Shown here in pieces: positions 9,869 to 19,440 of a stretch of 64,000 nucleotides of DNA; position 1 is the first letter of the stretch; each line of letters opens with the position of its first letter. The position numbers and the translations under genes were made by a program. The notes under the pieces were generated by a model that made no database searches, was not told the DNA's origin, and was given only the letters and a program-made list of their open reading frames with translations. This DNA comes from Nitrospira sp. (lineage in GTDB: Bacteria > Nitrospirota > Nitrospiria > Nitrospirales > Nitrospiraceae), in assembly GCA_029194665.1 (NCBI GenBank), contig JARFXO010000005.1:62001-126000 (forward strand), given 5' to 3'.

Positions 9869-10753
9869 ATGCGCGGCATGTCTTGTTTTTCCAACGGCGA
9901 ACGCATCCATCTTGTCGATCAAAAACGACGGCAGTATGCTCTCACATTGAAAGCGGGTGAGACCTACCAGTTCAGTGGGCAAAGAATCGCGCACGATGCG
10001 CTGATCGGTCGTCCCGACGGATCCATCGTCACATTATCCGGCGGCAAGAAGATGGTGGCGCTCCGACCGACCTTCGGTGACTATGTGCTCAAGATGCCCC
10101 GAGGGGCTCAGGTTCTGTATCCAAAGGATCTCGCGATCATACCCATGTGGGCGGATATCTACCCTGGGGCTCGAGTCTTCGAGGCTGGAACCGGCTCAGG
10201 AGCCTTGACCATGGCCCTATTGCGCGCAGTGGGGCCGGGCGGCTTGGTGGTGACCTATGAGATCCGGGAAGATTTTGCACAGACGGCAAAGCTGAACATT
10301 GCCCGTTCCGTGAATCCGACTAATCTGATCTGCGCCAAGAAAAATGCCTATGAGGGCATCGACCTATTGGACGATCAGGTGCCGTTCGATCGTGTCGTGC
10401 TTGACTTGCCGGAACCATGGCAGGTTGTACCACATGCCGTGAAAGCCCTTCGATCCGGTGGGATCTATCTGAGCTTTGTTCCCACCGTTCCTCAAGTCAT
10501 GCGAACGGTAGAGGCACTCGAACGCACAACCGTATTTGGAATGATCGAAACGTTTGAGACGTTGCTGAGAACCTGGTCCGTGCATGGCAGGAGCGTGCGA
10601 CCTGATCATCGCATGGTGGCTCATAGTGGGTTCATCACCGTGGCCCGTAAGGTCGAACCGGGACTCCTTGGACCAATGCCTGACGGTGGAGCTCCTGTCG
10701 ATAGCGCCCAAGAAAGCACGCAGGATGAAGCAGAAGAGGAACTGAACTTATGA
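9869..10753 (+). CDS. trmI: tRNA (adenine-58-N1)-methyltransferase TrmI
   Basis: S-adenosylmethionine-dependent enzyme making m1A58 in the tRNA T-loop. The 294-residue frame (a second ATG at 9878 is also possible) has an N-terminal beta domain and then the Rossmann core, with the SAM motif FEAGTGSGALT near 110-120 and the family block FDRVVLDLPEPW. Its stop overlaps the next gene's start by four bases (ATGA), so the two are coupled. It opens a run with an SDR enzyme, aroE and aroK. Confidence 0.92.
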   Translation: MRGMSCFSNGERIHLVDQKRRQYALTLKAGETYQFSGQRIAHDALIGRPDGSIVTLSGGKKMVALRPTFGDYVLKMPRGAQVLYPKDLAIIPMWADIYPGARVFEAGTGSGALTMALLRAVGPGGLVVTYEIREDFAQTAKLNIARSVNPTNLICAKKNAYEGIDLLDDQVPFDRVVLDLPEPWQVVPHAVKALRSGGIYLSFVPTVPQVMRTVEALERTTVFGMIETFETLLRTWSVHGRSVRPDHRMVAHSGFITVARKVEPGLLGPMPDGGAPVDSAQESTQDEAEEELNL

Positions 10754-11511
10754 ACAGGGTAGAAGGCAAGGTAGCTGTGGTGACGGGAGGCAATGCCGGG
10801 ATCGGTGAAGCGATCGCGAAACGTTTTGTCGAGGAGGGAGCATCGGTCGTCATCACGGGCCGTCGGCAACAGGAATTGGATCGTGTGGCCAGTGTGATTC
10901 GACTCAACAAAGGAAAGGTACTCGGGGTTGCTGGTTCAGTGACGGATGAAACCCATGTGCAGGATGTCGTCCGTCGAGCCCTCGATAGTTTTGGGCGGAT
11001 CGACATTTTGGTCAACAATGCGGGAATGGGTGAATTTGGAAAGCGTCTTCACGAAACCGAGGATGTCATCTGGGCGCAAATGTTCGACATCAACGTGACC
11101 GGAGCATTCCGCATCACACGTGCCGTCATCCCCCATATGCTGAGGCAAGGACGAGGCTCGATCATCAATATCTCGTCAATTGCCAGTCTAGTAGGCCTCT
11201 CCGGATCAGCCGCCTACTCGGCATCGAAAGGTGCGCTTGACGCCTTGACGCGTGTCCTGGCGGTCGAATATGCGGAGGAAGGAATTCGTTGCAATGTGGT
11301 GAATCCGGGTCTGATTGACACGCCTATGGCGGCTCCCCTGATGGCCAATCCAGCCATGCTTCAGCCCATTCTTGCTCAATATGCGATTCATCGCCCTGGG
11401 GCGCCGGAAGAAGTGGCGAATATGGTTCTCTATCTGGCCTCCGATGAAGCCACATGGGTTACCGGCGCGACCTTCACTATTGATGGGGGCATGACCGTGT
11501 ATAAAGGGTAA
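10750..11511 (+). CDS. Short-chain dehydrogenase/reductase
   Basis: Classical SDR oxidoreductase of 253 residues. The cofactor motif TGGNAGIGEA is near residues 11-20, the NNAG motif near 86-89, and the catalytic Ser and Tyr-x-x-x-Lys (YSASK) are all present. The C-terminal GGMT stretch is typical of FabG-like members. The substrate is not predictable. Four-base overlap with trmI and a position upstream of aroE and aroK suggest one transcript. Confidence 0.88.
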   Translation: MNRVEGKVAVVTGGNAGIGEAIAKRFVEEGASVVITGRRQQELDRVASVIRLNKGKVLGVAGSVTDETHVQDVVRRALDSFGRIDILVNNAGMGEFGKRLHETEDVIWAQMFDINVTGAFRITRAVIPHMLRQGRGSIINISSIASLVGLSGSAAYSASKGALDALTRVLAVEYAEEGIRCNVVNPGLIDTPMAAPLMANPAMLQPILAQYAIHRPGAPEEVANMVLYLASDEATWVTGATFTIDGGMTVYKG

Positions 11512-11556
11512 TGGTAGCTGCCAACGAGTAGTGAAAACGCCCCCTCTAGGTGAAGA

Positions 11557-12411
11557 ATGGACATTGATGCTCGGACACAGTTTTGCGGGGTGATCGGCAA
11601 TCCAGTCGGTCATTCGCTCTCGCCCGCCATCCACAACGCTGCGTTGCGCAAATTAGGGCTCAACTTTGTCTATCTCGCCTGGCAAGTGGAAACAATTGGT
11701 GATGCCATCAAAGGGCTCCGCGCACTGGGAAACTTTCGCGGGGCGAGCGTGACGATTCCTCACAAGGTGGCCGCCATACCCTTTCTTGATCATGTGGAGC
11801 TGACGGCTCAACGGATTGGTGCGATCAACACCATCGTTGCCGAAAAGGGCAAGCTCACCGGGTACAACACGGATGCAACAGGCGCTCTGAGGGCGTTGAG
11901 GGAGGGCGGGGCTGAGCTCAAGGGCCGACGCATCGTCGTCCTTGGTTCCGGAGGTGCCGCTCGAGCGATCGCCTTCGCGTTGGCGGTCGAATCCAATGCG
12001 GAAAAGTTGACGTTGTTGGGAGTTGACGACCCTGAACGGACCAGTTTAGCTCAGGATCTTCGTACCCAGGCAACATTGACGGTTGAAGACTTTCATCTTG
12101 ATGAAACCACTCTTCAGAGGGTTCTCCCTAACGCCCAGGTGCTGATTCATTGCACCCCGGTCGGCATGTCTCCGAACGCCGATACGACCTGTATTCCTCC
12201 TTCGCTCCTCCACGCCGACCTTTCGGTCATGGATATCGTCTACAACCCACTCGAAACGAGATTGCTCAAAGATGCGAAGCGTGCAGGGTGTAGGACGATT
12301 CCTGGGCTGGAGATGTTTCTCAATCAAGCCGTCACTCAATTTGAGTTCTGGACGAATCAGTCTGCGCCCGTTGATGTGATGCGTGCGGTACTGGAGTCTC
12401 ATTTCCGATGA
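11557..12411 (+). CDS. aroE: Shikimate dehydrogenase
   Basis: Reduces 3-dehydroshikimate to shikimate with NADPH in the aromatic amino acid pathway. The 284-residue protein carries the shikimate-binding start GNPVGHSLSPAIHN (about 11-24), the catalytic block VTIPHK with its Lys, and the nucleotide-binding motif GSGGAARA. Length is normal. Its stop overlaps the aroK start by four bases, so two steps of the same pathway are translationally coupled. Confidence 0.95.
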   Translation: MDIDARTQFCGVIGNPVGHSLSPAIHNAALRKLGLNFVYLAWQVETIGDAIKGLRALGNFRGASVTIPHKVAAIPFLDHVELTAQRIGAINTIVAEKGKLTGYNTDATGALRALREGGAELKGRRIVVLGSGGAARAIAFALAVESNAEKLTLLGVDDPERTSLAQDLRTQATLTVEDFHLDETTLQRVLPNAQVLIHCTPVGMSPNADTTCIPPSLLHADLSVMDIVYNPLETRLLKDAKRAGCRTIPGLEMFLNQAVTQFEFWTNQSAPVDVMRAVLESHFR

Positions 12412-12908
12412 ATGTAGTGCTGATCGGCTATCGTGGAACCGGAAAGAGCACCGTCGGCAATATCGTGGCGGTGCGACTTGGGCGCATGCTTCTGTCGACA
12501 GACGCGGAGATTGTGAAGTTGGTCGGTCAAAGCATTCCGGAAATCGTTGAAAAGAATGGATGGGAGTACTTCCGCGATCTCGAAGCCAAGGTCTGTCAAG
12601 AACTGGCCGGTCGGACTGGGCTAGTCGTCGATACGGGCGGGGGAGCAATTCTACGACCACGAAATGTCGAGGTGTTAAAAGAAACAGGAAGACTGTTCTG
12701 GCTGACCGCCTCCCCGAGCACGATAACTGAGCGTATCGGTCAGGATTCGCAACGCCCTTCCCTCACGGGAGTCAAGTCTTTCTTGGATGAGATTCAAGTT
12801 GTCCTTCGTGAGCGCACACCGAAGTATCAAGCGGCCGCCGATTATGTCATTGAGACCGATGGAAAATCTGTCACGCAAGTTGCCGATGAGATTTTGGCAC
12901 GATGGTAG
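12408..12908 (+). CDS. aroK: Shikimate kinase
   Basis: Phosphorylates shikimate with ATP. The 166-residue protein has Walker A GYRGTGKST (about 7-15), the shikimate-binding Asp in STDAEI, the conserved Arg in YFRDLE, the GGG motif (VDTGGGA) and the lid region with Arg. Typical length, coupled by ATGA to aroE. It ends the trmI-SDR-aroE-aroK run. Confidence 0.95.
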   Translation: MNVVLIGYRGTGKSTVGNIVAVRLGRMLLSTDAEIVKLVGQSIPEIVEKNGWEYFRDLEAKVCQELAGRTGLVVDTGGGAILRPRNVEVLKETGRLFWLTASPSTITERIGQDSQRPSLTGVKSFLDEIQVVLRERTPKYQAAADYVIETDGKSVTQVADEILARW

Positions 12909-13127
12909 CTGTTCGATGCCTCTCGCAACCGTGACAAGCCTCGCCTGAATATGGTTCATGTATCCTGCGGTGCCCATAGCTCAATGACAGCAGCAGTCTT
13001 CATGAATAATGCGGGTCAATACCGCTTCTGATCTACGGATGAACCAATCATGCCATGCACAGCAGCGTTAATTGATGCAATTACGGGACTGTGCTAGGCT
13101 GTCGCCATGCGGTTGAGAGGAGAGAAT

Positions 13128-13577
13128 ATGGGTTGGTCACGCCTGCCAGTCCTTACGTGGGCGGCCCTATGGATGCTTGCCGCGCCATTGGTGCATATCC
13201 ATCCCGAGGCCGACCATCGCCATGGCGAAGCTGGTCATGTCCATGGTGGCACGGTCCATACGGTTTTTTCACCTGACCTGAGTTGCGAATTTGCGAGCTA
13301 CGATCATGCCTCGGTGGCAGCCAACGAGTCCAGCTGCCCCCTTCATCTGATTGCGCAGCCGTTCCATGGGGCGGAGCACCTCGAAATCGATTTGATTCTC
13401 GCGTCTTCCGTCGAGCCGCAAGTCGGCAAAGGCACCGCCTTGAATGTGGTGGCACATTCTTCCTACCCGAATCGGTCTACAGGGCCTTCTGCCACTTGGG
13501 AGCCACAACCCGATCTTCCGTTAACGAATCGTTTCCTTACGAACAGTCTTCCATCTCGTGCGCCTCCTTCCGTCTGA
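13128..13577 (+). CDS. His-rich exported protein heading a metal-efflux operon
   Basis: About 149 residues from the ATG at 13128, which follows the site GAGAGGAGAG; an earlier in-frame ATG at 13107 lacks such a site. It has an N-terminal signal sequence and then a His-rich stretch (HIHPEADHRHGEAGHVHGG, about residues 23-41) likely to bind metal. Two cysteines follow. The family is not recognised. It is directly upstream of the TolC-adaptor-RND genes, so it may be a periplasmic metal-binding or sensing accessory to that pump. Role inferred from composition and context. Confidence 0.65.
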   Translation: MGWSRLPVLTWAALWMLAAPLVHIHPEADHRHGEAGHVHGGTVHTVFSPDLSCEFASYDHASVAANESSCPLHLIAQPFHGAEHLEIDLILASSVEPQVGKGTALNVVAHSSYPNRSTGPSATWEPQPDLPLTNRFLTNSLPSRAPPSV

Positions 13578-13684
13578 CCTCGCTTTGTACAGCTCCTGAC
13601 ATATCGATATATTTTTGTCGGCGATCCGGGTTCGTCTGTTCTTTATGGAGGCGAGTCGCTATGGCGCCGACAGAGGAGGACAGC

Positions 13685-14944
13685 ATGAGACCTGCACGGG
13701 TTTGCAGCATCATCGCCGCCTTCGGATGCGCGATGATATCCGGGTCTTATCTGACGGGCCATGCCGCAGAACTGAGCCCAGGCGGGTACACCGTGGGTCA
13801 AGTCATACAACTCGCCCTTCAACACAACCCCAAGATGAAAGGCGCGGCGGCAGTCCTGGAACAGAACCAGAGCCAACGCGTCACGGCCGGCGCCTATCTG
13901 AATCCCACCTTCACCGGTTCTGCGGGTCACGGGTCGATTCGTGACCCTAGCACAGGCGTCTCCATCATCGAACGGACAGTTACGGTGCAGCAGCCGTTGG
14001 AGTGGCTGGACAAACGCGCAGCCAGGCAACGTGCCGCTGACGCGGGCATAGGGAGTGCGCTTGCCGGCCTCGATCAAACAAAACTGTCGGTCATGACCGA
14101 CACAAAAGAGGCGTTCTTTCAATTGCTCCTGGCGCAACAAGACGCATGGCTTGCGAGAGAGAATCTGAAGACGGTGGAAGACCTCGTGAATTTGGTGAGC
14201 GCGCGCGTCAGTACCAAGGAGGCGCCGAAATTCGAGCTGATCAAGGCGACCGTCGAACTCCAGAAATCTCAAAAGGATCTGGCGAGGGCGGACAATGCCC
14301 TTCTCGTGGCCCGCGCCAGACTCAATACGGTGACAGGCAAGGCCCTGGGAGAATCATTTGCCGTCCAAGGAGAGTTCGAAACAGTGAGGGCCGGCTTGGA
14401 ACTCCACCTGTTGATGAATCAGGCAGCCGATCGACAGCCCGCGCTTCGCCGACAGCAGAAAGTGGTCGAGCAAGCCGAACATACGATCGAGCACGAACGG
14501 GCATCGCGCATTCCGAATGTCTCCGTGTTCGGGCAGTATCACCGAGAAGCCGGCGATGAATCCATGACGGCGGGACTCAGCGTGGCACTGCCCATTTGGT
14601 ACCGCCGACAGGGAGAAATCGGGGCGGCGATGGGAGCCTATCGAGAGGCTCAAGCGGAACGAGATCGAATGCAGCAGGAACTGGAACAGACCATCACCCA
14701 GTATTTTCAGGAGATGCAGACCGCCCAAGCGCAGGTGAAGGTTTTTGAACAGGGGCTTCTGCATCAGGCCAAAGAAGCCCTCGACATCGCCCAGTTCAGT
14801 TTTCGCCATGGAGCGACCAGTCTGCTCGAAGTCATCGACGCGCAACGTGTCTATCGCCAGACCTTGCTCGAATATGCTCAAGCCCAAGCCGATCATTCCA
14901 TCGCGCTGACCAGACTGGAGTGGTCGGTGGGAGGATTACCATGA
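13685..14944 (+). CDS. TolC-family outer-membrane efflux protein
   Basis: 419 residues from the ATG at 13685, preceded by GGAGGA; the open frame continues far upstream, but that part is a shadow of the previous gene. It has a signal peptide ending near AAEL and two outer-membrane-efflux-protein repeats rich in long alpha-helix and coiled coil (for example residues 120-200 and 320-410). It should form the outer-membrane channel of the CusCBA/CzcCBA-type complex encoded next. Its stop overlaps the adaptor gene start by four bases. Confidence 0.9.
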   Translation: MRPARVCSIIAAFGCAMISGSYLTGHAAELSPGGYTVGQVIQLALQHNPKMKGAAAVLEQNQSQRVTAGAYLNPTFTGSAGHGSIRDPSTGVSIIERTVTVQQPLEWLDKRAARQRAADAGIGSALAGLDQTKLSVMTDTKEAFFQLLLAQQDAWLARENLKTVEDLVNLVSARVSTKEAPKFELIKATVELQKSQKDLARADNALLVARARLNTVTGKALGESFAVQGEFETVRAGLELHLLMNQAADRQPALRRQQKVVEQAEHTIEHERASRIPNVSVFGQYHREAGDESMTAGLSVALPIWYRRQGEIGAAMGAYREAQAERDRMQQELEQTITQYFQEMQTAQAQVKVFEQGLLHQAKEALDIAQFSFRHGATSLLEVIDAQRVYRQTLLEYAQAQADHSIALTRLEWSVGGLP

Positions 14945-16164
14945 GCGTTCACTCTGTCCTGCGCCTCTCGTTGGCATGTCTCTGGATCGTTTGGTTGCTT
15001 TTTATGGCCACGGTCCATCTCTCGTGCCAGTCAAAGCAAGAGGATCCTCCGAAGCCTCCGCCTCCGGCAGCCACGCCTTCTCATTTGGAACCAGGTGTTC
15101 TTGAGTTGCCGGAAGGGAGTCCGACCCTTGCTCATCTGCAAACCGAACGAGTCGCTTTCCGACCGATCAAGACCGCTCTCAAAGCCCAGGCGGGAAAGAT
15201 TTTAGCCAATGAGAATCGACTCGCGCATCTCAGCGCGAGGGTTCCAGGCCGTATCGTGGTTGTGTATGCCGACTTTGGAGACCGAGTGAAAGAAGGCGAC
15301 CGGCTTCTGCTGCTCGATAGCCCTGCCTTTGGAGAGGCCCAGCTTGAATATCGCAAAGCGCGGAACCTCTTGGGTGTGGCGGAAAAAGCTCTCGAACGGG
15401 CCCAAGCGCTGCTGGATCGAGGGGCAATCAGCGCGGGTGAACATCAACGGCGCGAGGCCGACTATGAGAACGCGCGAGCCGATTTGCACGAGGCAGAGGA
15501 AAAATTGCATTTGCTCGGCATGACGGAGAAGGAGATCCACCGCCTGGCAGCCAAGACATTGCCTCATGCCGAAGTCGCGCAAGTTTTTCTTCGAGCTCCC
15601 TTTCGCGGTGAGGTGATCGATCGGAAGGCGACGATCGGTGAGGTCGTCGACCCCAATAAGACACTGTTTACGGTGGCTGATCTTTCCACTGTGTGGGTCC
15701 GCGCCGACTTTCCGGAGCAACAGGCCGGACAATTGAAGGCTGGGCTCACCATCGACCTGCGGGTGTCGGCCTATCCAGACACGACGTTTCGAGGGGCCAT
15801 TACCTATGTCGGCGCCGTGATCGACCCGGCGACCAGAACGATCACGGCACGTGCGGAGGTGCCCAACCCTGATGGTCGATTGCGGCCGGAGATGTTCGCC
15901 GATGTCCTCTTGATGGCGGACGAGCAATCGGTCTTGACTGTCCCACGTGTGGCGGTGCAGCAGATGGGCAACCGACAGGTTGCCTTCGTCGTACAGGGAC
16001 CCCGTCGGTTCGAACCCCGCGAGGTGACCTTCGCCCGGACCGCGACCGAGTATGTTCAGGTCCTCACAGGACTGACTGCCGGAGACGAGGTAGTGACGCA
16101 AGGCAGTTACGCCCTCAAGTCAGAATTGCTCCGCGAGCAGATGCCGACGGGAGGTCCTCTATGA
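14941..16164 (+). CDS. RND periplasmic adaptor (membrane fusion) lipoprotein
   Basis: Membrane fusion protein of about 407 residues, of the CusB/CzcB group. It starts with a lipoprotein-type signal whose Cys lies in VHLSC, followed by a Pro-rich spacer, then barrel-sandwich, coiled-coil hairpin (about 110-165) and beta-barrel domains with the block APFRGEVIDR. The start at 14941 overlaps the TolC gene (ATGA), and the stop overlaps the RND pump gene by four bases. No extra metal-chaperone domain is visible at either end. Confidence 0.92.
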   Translation: MSVHSVLRLSLACLWIVWLLFMATVHLSCQSKQEDPPKPPPPAATPSHLEPGVLELPEGSPTLAHLQTERVAFRPIKTALKAQAGKILANENRLAHLSARVPGRIVVVYADFGDRVKEGDRLLLLDSPAFGEAQLEYRKARNLLGVAEKALERAQALLDRGAISAGEHQRREADYENARADLHEAEEKLHLLGMTEKEIHRLAAKTLPHAEVAQVFLRAPFRGEVIDRKATIGEVVDPNKTLFTVADLSTVWVRADFPEQQAGQLKAGLTIDLRVSAYPDTTFRGAITYVGAVIDPATRTITARAEVPNPDGRLRPEMFADVLLMADEQSVLTVPRVAVQQMGNRQVAFVVQGPRRFEPREVTFARTATEYVQVLTGLTAGDEVVTQGSYALKSELLREQMPTGGPL

Positions 16165-19100
16165 TCGAACGACTCATCCGCAACGCGTTAGAGCAGCGAC
16201 TTCTTGTGCTGCTGGTCGTTCTGGGACTTATTGCGGGAGGCGTGACGGCATTTCGCCATCTGCCGATCGACGCGTTCCCCGACGTCACTCCCGTCCAAGT
16301 TCAAGTCATCACCCGAGCGCCCTCTTTAGCTCCTTCCGAAATCGAACGCCTCGTGACCTTTCCCCTGGAGATCGAGTTGACGAACTTGCCTGGCAAAACT
16401 GAACTCCGGTCAGTGTCGAGATTCGGGATCTCGGTGATCACCGTGGTCTTCGAAGATACGATCGATATCTACTTCGCCCGGCAACTCGTCTTGGAACGAA
16501 TACTTCGAGCGCGATCCGGGCTTCCAGCAAGCGCCGAGCCGGTGCTGGGACCAGTCAGCACCGGCTTGAGCGAGGTCTTCATGTATCTCGTCGAGGGTTC
16601 GACACAGAGTCTCATGGAGTTGCGGACTCTGCAAGACTGGGTCATCCGTCCGATGCTGCGCGCGGTCCCGGGCCTCGCGGATGTCGATACCTTGGGCGGC
16701 TTGGCCAAACAGTACGAAGTCCTCGTCGATCCCAATCGATTGGCGAGCTATGGACTCACGTTGCGCCAAGTCCATGCTGCTGTCGTAGGGAACAACCAGA
16801 ATGCCGGAGGGAGTTACATCGAGCAGGGAGGGGATAAGTTGGTCGTCTATGGTGTAGGGCTGGCCCGCTCTGCGGCAGATCTTGAACAGATCGTGGTGGA
16901 GGCGCACAAGGGCACACCGATCTATCTCAAGGATGTCGCGCAGGTTCGCCAAGGCATGGCCATCCGCTTGGGAGGGACGACGCGTGACGGGAAGGGCGAG
17001 GTGCTCGAAGGGATCGCCGTGATGTTGCGGGGCGGCAATAGTCGGGAGATTGTCTCCACCGTGAGAGACAAGGTCGAGCTGGTCAATCGTGTCTTGCCGG
17101 CCGGGGTGAAGATGGTGCCCTTCTTGGACCGCATCGAATTGGTGACAAGGGCCCTCGATACGGTCGAGCGGGCTTTGCTGGAGGGCGTCGCGGTCGTCAT
17201 CCTCGTCTTGTATCTCTTCCTCCGCAACCTCCGTGGCGCGCTCGTTGTTGCTCTGACCTTGCCGCTGGCCACCTTGGCTACGTTCATCATCATGCAGCAG
17301 GTCGGCCTGTCAGCGAATTTGATGTCGTTGGGCGGCCTGGCTATTTCGCTGGGAATGATTGTCGATGCAGCCATCGTGCAGGTGGAGAACGTGGAGCGTC
17401 ACTTGAGTGAACAGTCGGAAGGCCCAGTTCCTCTGAACACCCTATCGGAACGGCTGCCCGTGGTTTTGCGCGCCGTCCTGGAAGTGCGGAAGCCAAGTCT
17501 GTTCGGGGAGTTGATCATCGCGTTGACCTTTGTTCCGCTCCTGACACTCCAAGGCATGGAAGGCAAAATGTTCGTGCCGCTGGCCCTGACGGTAGTCATA
17601 GCGCTCCTAAGTTCGTTACTGCTCTCGATGACAGTCGTTCCCGTACTGGCGGCGGTGCTCATGAAACCTCGTACCGCCCAGGAGGACGGGCGTCTGTTGG
17701 AGCGTGGACGGAAGCAGTATCGCCGGTTGTTGGAGGGAGCCATCCGCAGAACTCGCCTGGTCGTCCTCGTGGCGACCGCGGTGCTCGTCGGGGGGGCGGC
17801 ATTGATCCCGTTCATCGGCCGGGAGTTCGTCCCCATCATGGATGAAGGCACGGTCGTGGTGAATATGATGCGGCTTCCCAGCATCAGCTTGACCGAATCG
17901 CTGAAGATCTCCGGGGACGTCGAACGGTTGTTGCTGGAGATCCCCGATGTGCGTTCTGTGATCTCCCGTACGGGAGCCAATGAGTTGGGTACCGATCCGA
18001 TGGGGATGGAACTCAGTGACATGTATGTCTTGCTCAAGCCCAAATCAGAATGGCAAGCCGAGTCCAAAGCCGACATAGAGGACCAAGTCCGGCGCCGGCT
18101 GGAGCAAGTGCCAGGCATTTCGTTCGGGCTGTCTCAGCCGATCGCCATGCGCGTCGATGAACTGGTCTCGGGAGTCCGATCTCAAGTCGCCGTCAAACTG
18201 TTCGGCGAGGACCTTGAAGCCTTGCGCATCAAGGCGGACGAAATCTCGCGGGTGATGCGGCAAGTGCGCGGTATTTCCGATCTACGAGTCGAGCAGATCT
18301 CGGGCCTGTATTATCTGAAGATCGACATCGACCGTGCCAAGATCGCGCGTCACGGGATCAATGTTGCAGAGATCACGGAAGTGATTGAGGCAGTCGGTGG
18401 CGGCATTGCCGCCGGCGAGGTTTTCGAAGGACAGTGGCGTTTTCCGATCATGGTGCGATTTCCGGACGATCGGCGGACCGATGTCGAGACGATCTCGGCG
18501 CTCTGGGTGACGGCGCCGGACGGCTCCCGCATTCCACTTCGTGATCTGGCCGACATTCGAATTCTGGAAGGACCGGCGCAAATCAGCCGTGAGCATGCGA
18601 CTCGCCGAATTGTGATCGAAGCAAATATCGTTGAACGCGACCTCGTCGGCGCGGTCGAAGAGGCGCAAGCAGCGGTAGACGGGCTGGTGAAGCTTCCGCC
18701 CGGCTATTATGTTACGTGGGGTGGTCAATTCGAAAATCAACAGAAGGCCATGGCACGTCTAGCCGTGGTCGTGCCTTTGGTCATCGGTTTGATCTTTTTG
18801 TTGCTCTATTTCACGTTTCGAAACCTACGGCAAGCGGCGCTGATTCTGCTCGCGATTCCATTCGCCATGGTCGGTGGTTTTGTAGCCCTGCTGATCGGTG
18901 GCCTGTACCTCTCCGTTCCAGCCTCTGTTGGTTTCATCGCCTTGTTCGGTGTGGCCGTGCTCAATGGGGTGGTGAAGATTGCCTATATCACCCAGTTGCG
19001 GGAGCAGGGGATGCCGTTGGACGAGGCGGTGTTGACCGGCATGGTCTTGCGGTTGCGCCCTGTGCTGATGACCGCGACCGTGGCGGCACTTGGACTCACG

Positions 19101-19316
19101 CCATTACTCTTCGCAAGCGGCCCTGGTTCCGAAGTGCAAAGACCGTTGGCAACGGTCGTCATCGGTGGATTGATTTCGTCCACGGCATTGACGTTGTTAG
19201 TTTTGCCCGTGTTGTATCGATGGATGGAGCAAAGGGTCATCCGACCTCATACGATGGAGGTTTCCACACTTGCTCAAAGGCCTGCGACGGAAGCGACACC
19301 ACATCCTCTGCGTTGA
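16161..19316 (+). CDS. CusA/CzcA-family heavy-metal RND efflux pump
   Basis: Inner-membrane proton-driven transporter of 1051 residues, within the 1020-1070 usual for the heavy-metal subfamily. The N-terminal HLPIDAFPDVTPVQVQV block and the transmembrane helix 4 stretch SLGMIVDAAIVQVEN, with its Asp and Glu, mark the heavy-metal group. Twelve membrane helices and two large periplasmic loops are evident. Which metal (copper/silver or cobalt/zinc/cadmium) cannot be settled from the sequence. Last gene of the four-gene His-rich protein-TolC-adaptor-pump operon, all coupled by overlaps or short gaps. Confidence 0.95.
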   Translation: MIERLIRNALEQRLLVLLVVLGLIAGGVTAFRHLPIDAFPDVTPVQVQVITRAPSLAPSEIERLVTFPLEIELTNLPGKTELRSVSRFGISVITVVFEDTIDIYFARQLVLERILRARSGLPASAEPVLGPVSTGLSEVFMYLVEGSTQSLMELRTLQDWVIRPMLRAVPGLADVDTLGGLAKQYEVLVDPNRLASYGLTLRQVHAAVVGNNQNAGGSYIEQGGDKLVVYGVGLARSAADLEQIVVEAHKGTPIYLKDVAQVRQGMAIRLGGTTRDGKGEVLEGIAVMLRGGNSREIVSTVRDKVELVNRVLPAGVKMVPFLDRIELVTRALDTVERALLEGVAVVILVLYLFLRNLRGALVVALTLPLATLATFIIMQQVGLSANLMSLGGLAISLGMIVDAAIVQVENVERHLSEQSEGPVPLNTLSERLPVVLRAVLEVRKPSLFGELIIALTFVPLLTLQGMEGKMFVPLALTVVIALLSSLLLSMTVVPVLAAVLMKPRTAQEDGRLLERGRKQYRRLLEGAIRRTRLVVLVATAVLVGGAALIPFIGREFVPIMDEGTVVVNMMRLPSISLTESLKISGDVERLLLEIPDVRSVISRTGANELGTDPMGMELSDMYVLLKPKSEWQAESKADIEDQVRRRLEQVPGISFGLSQPIAMRVDELVSGVRSQVAVKLFGEDLEALRIKADEISRVMRQVRGISDLRVEQISGLYYLKIDIDRAKIARHGINVAEITEVIEAVGGGIAAGEVFEGQWRFPIMVRFPDDRRTDVETISALWVTAPDGSRIPLRDLADIRILEGPAQISREHATRRIVIEANIVERDLVGAVEEAQAAVDGLVKLPPGYYVTWGGQFENQQKAMARLAVVVPLVIGLIFLLLYFTFRNLRQAALILLAIPFAMVGGFVALLIGGLYLSVPASVGFIALFGVAVLNGVVKIAYITQLREQGMPLDEAVLTGMVLRLRPVLMTATVAALGLTPLLFASGPGSEVQRPLATVVIGGLISSTALTLLVLPVLYRWMEQRVIRPHTMEVSTLAQRPATEATPHPLR

Positions 19317-19440
19317 GGCTACCATTCATCGCTAGCCGGGATTCTTCATGAAGAGCTCGGATTTCCCAGTAGCCGGTGCATCTCAAAACCGGCTCAACAA
19401 ACATTCTCATAACCTTGGTTGCAGCAGCGTGATGTGCTCA

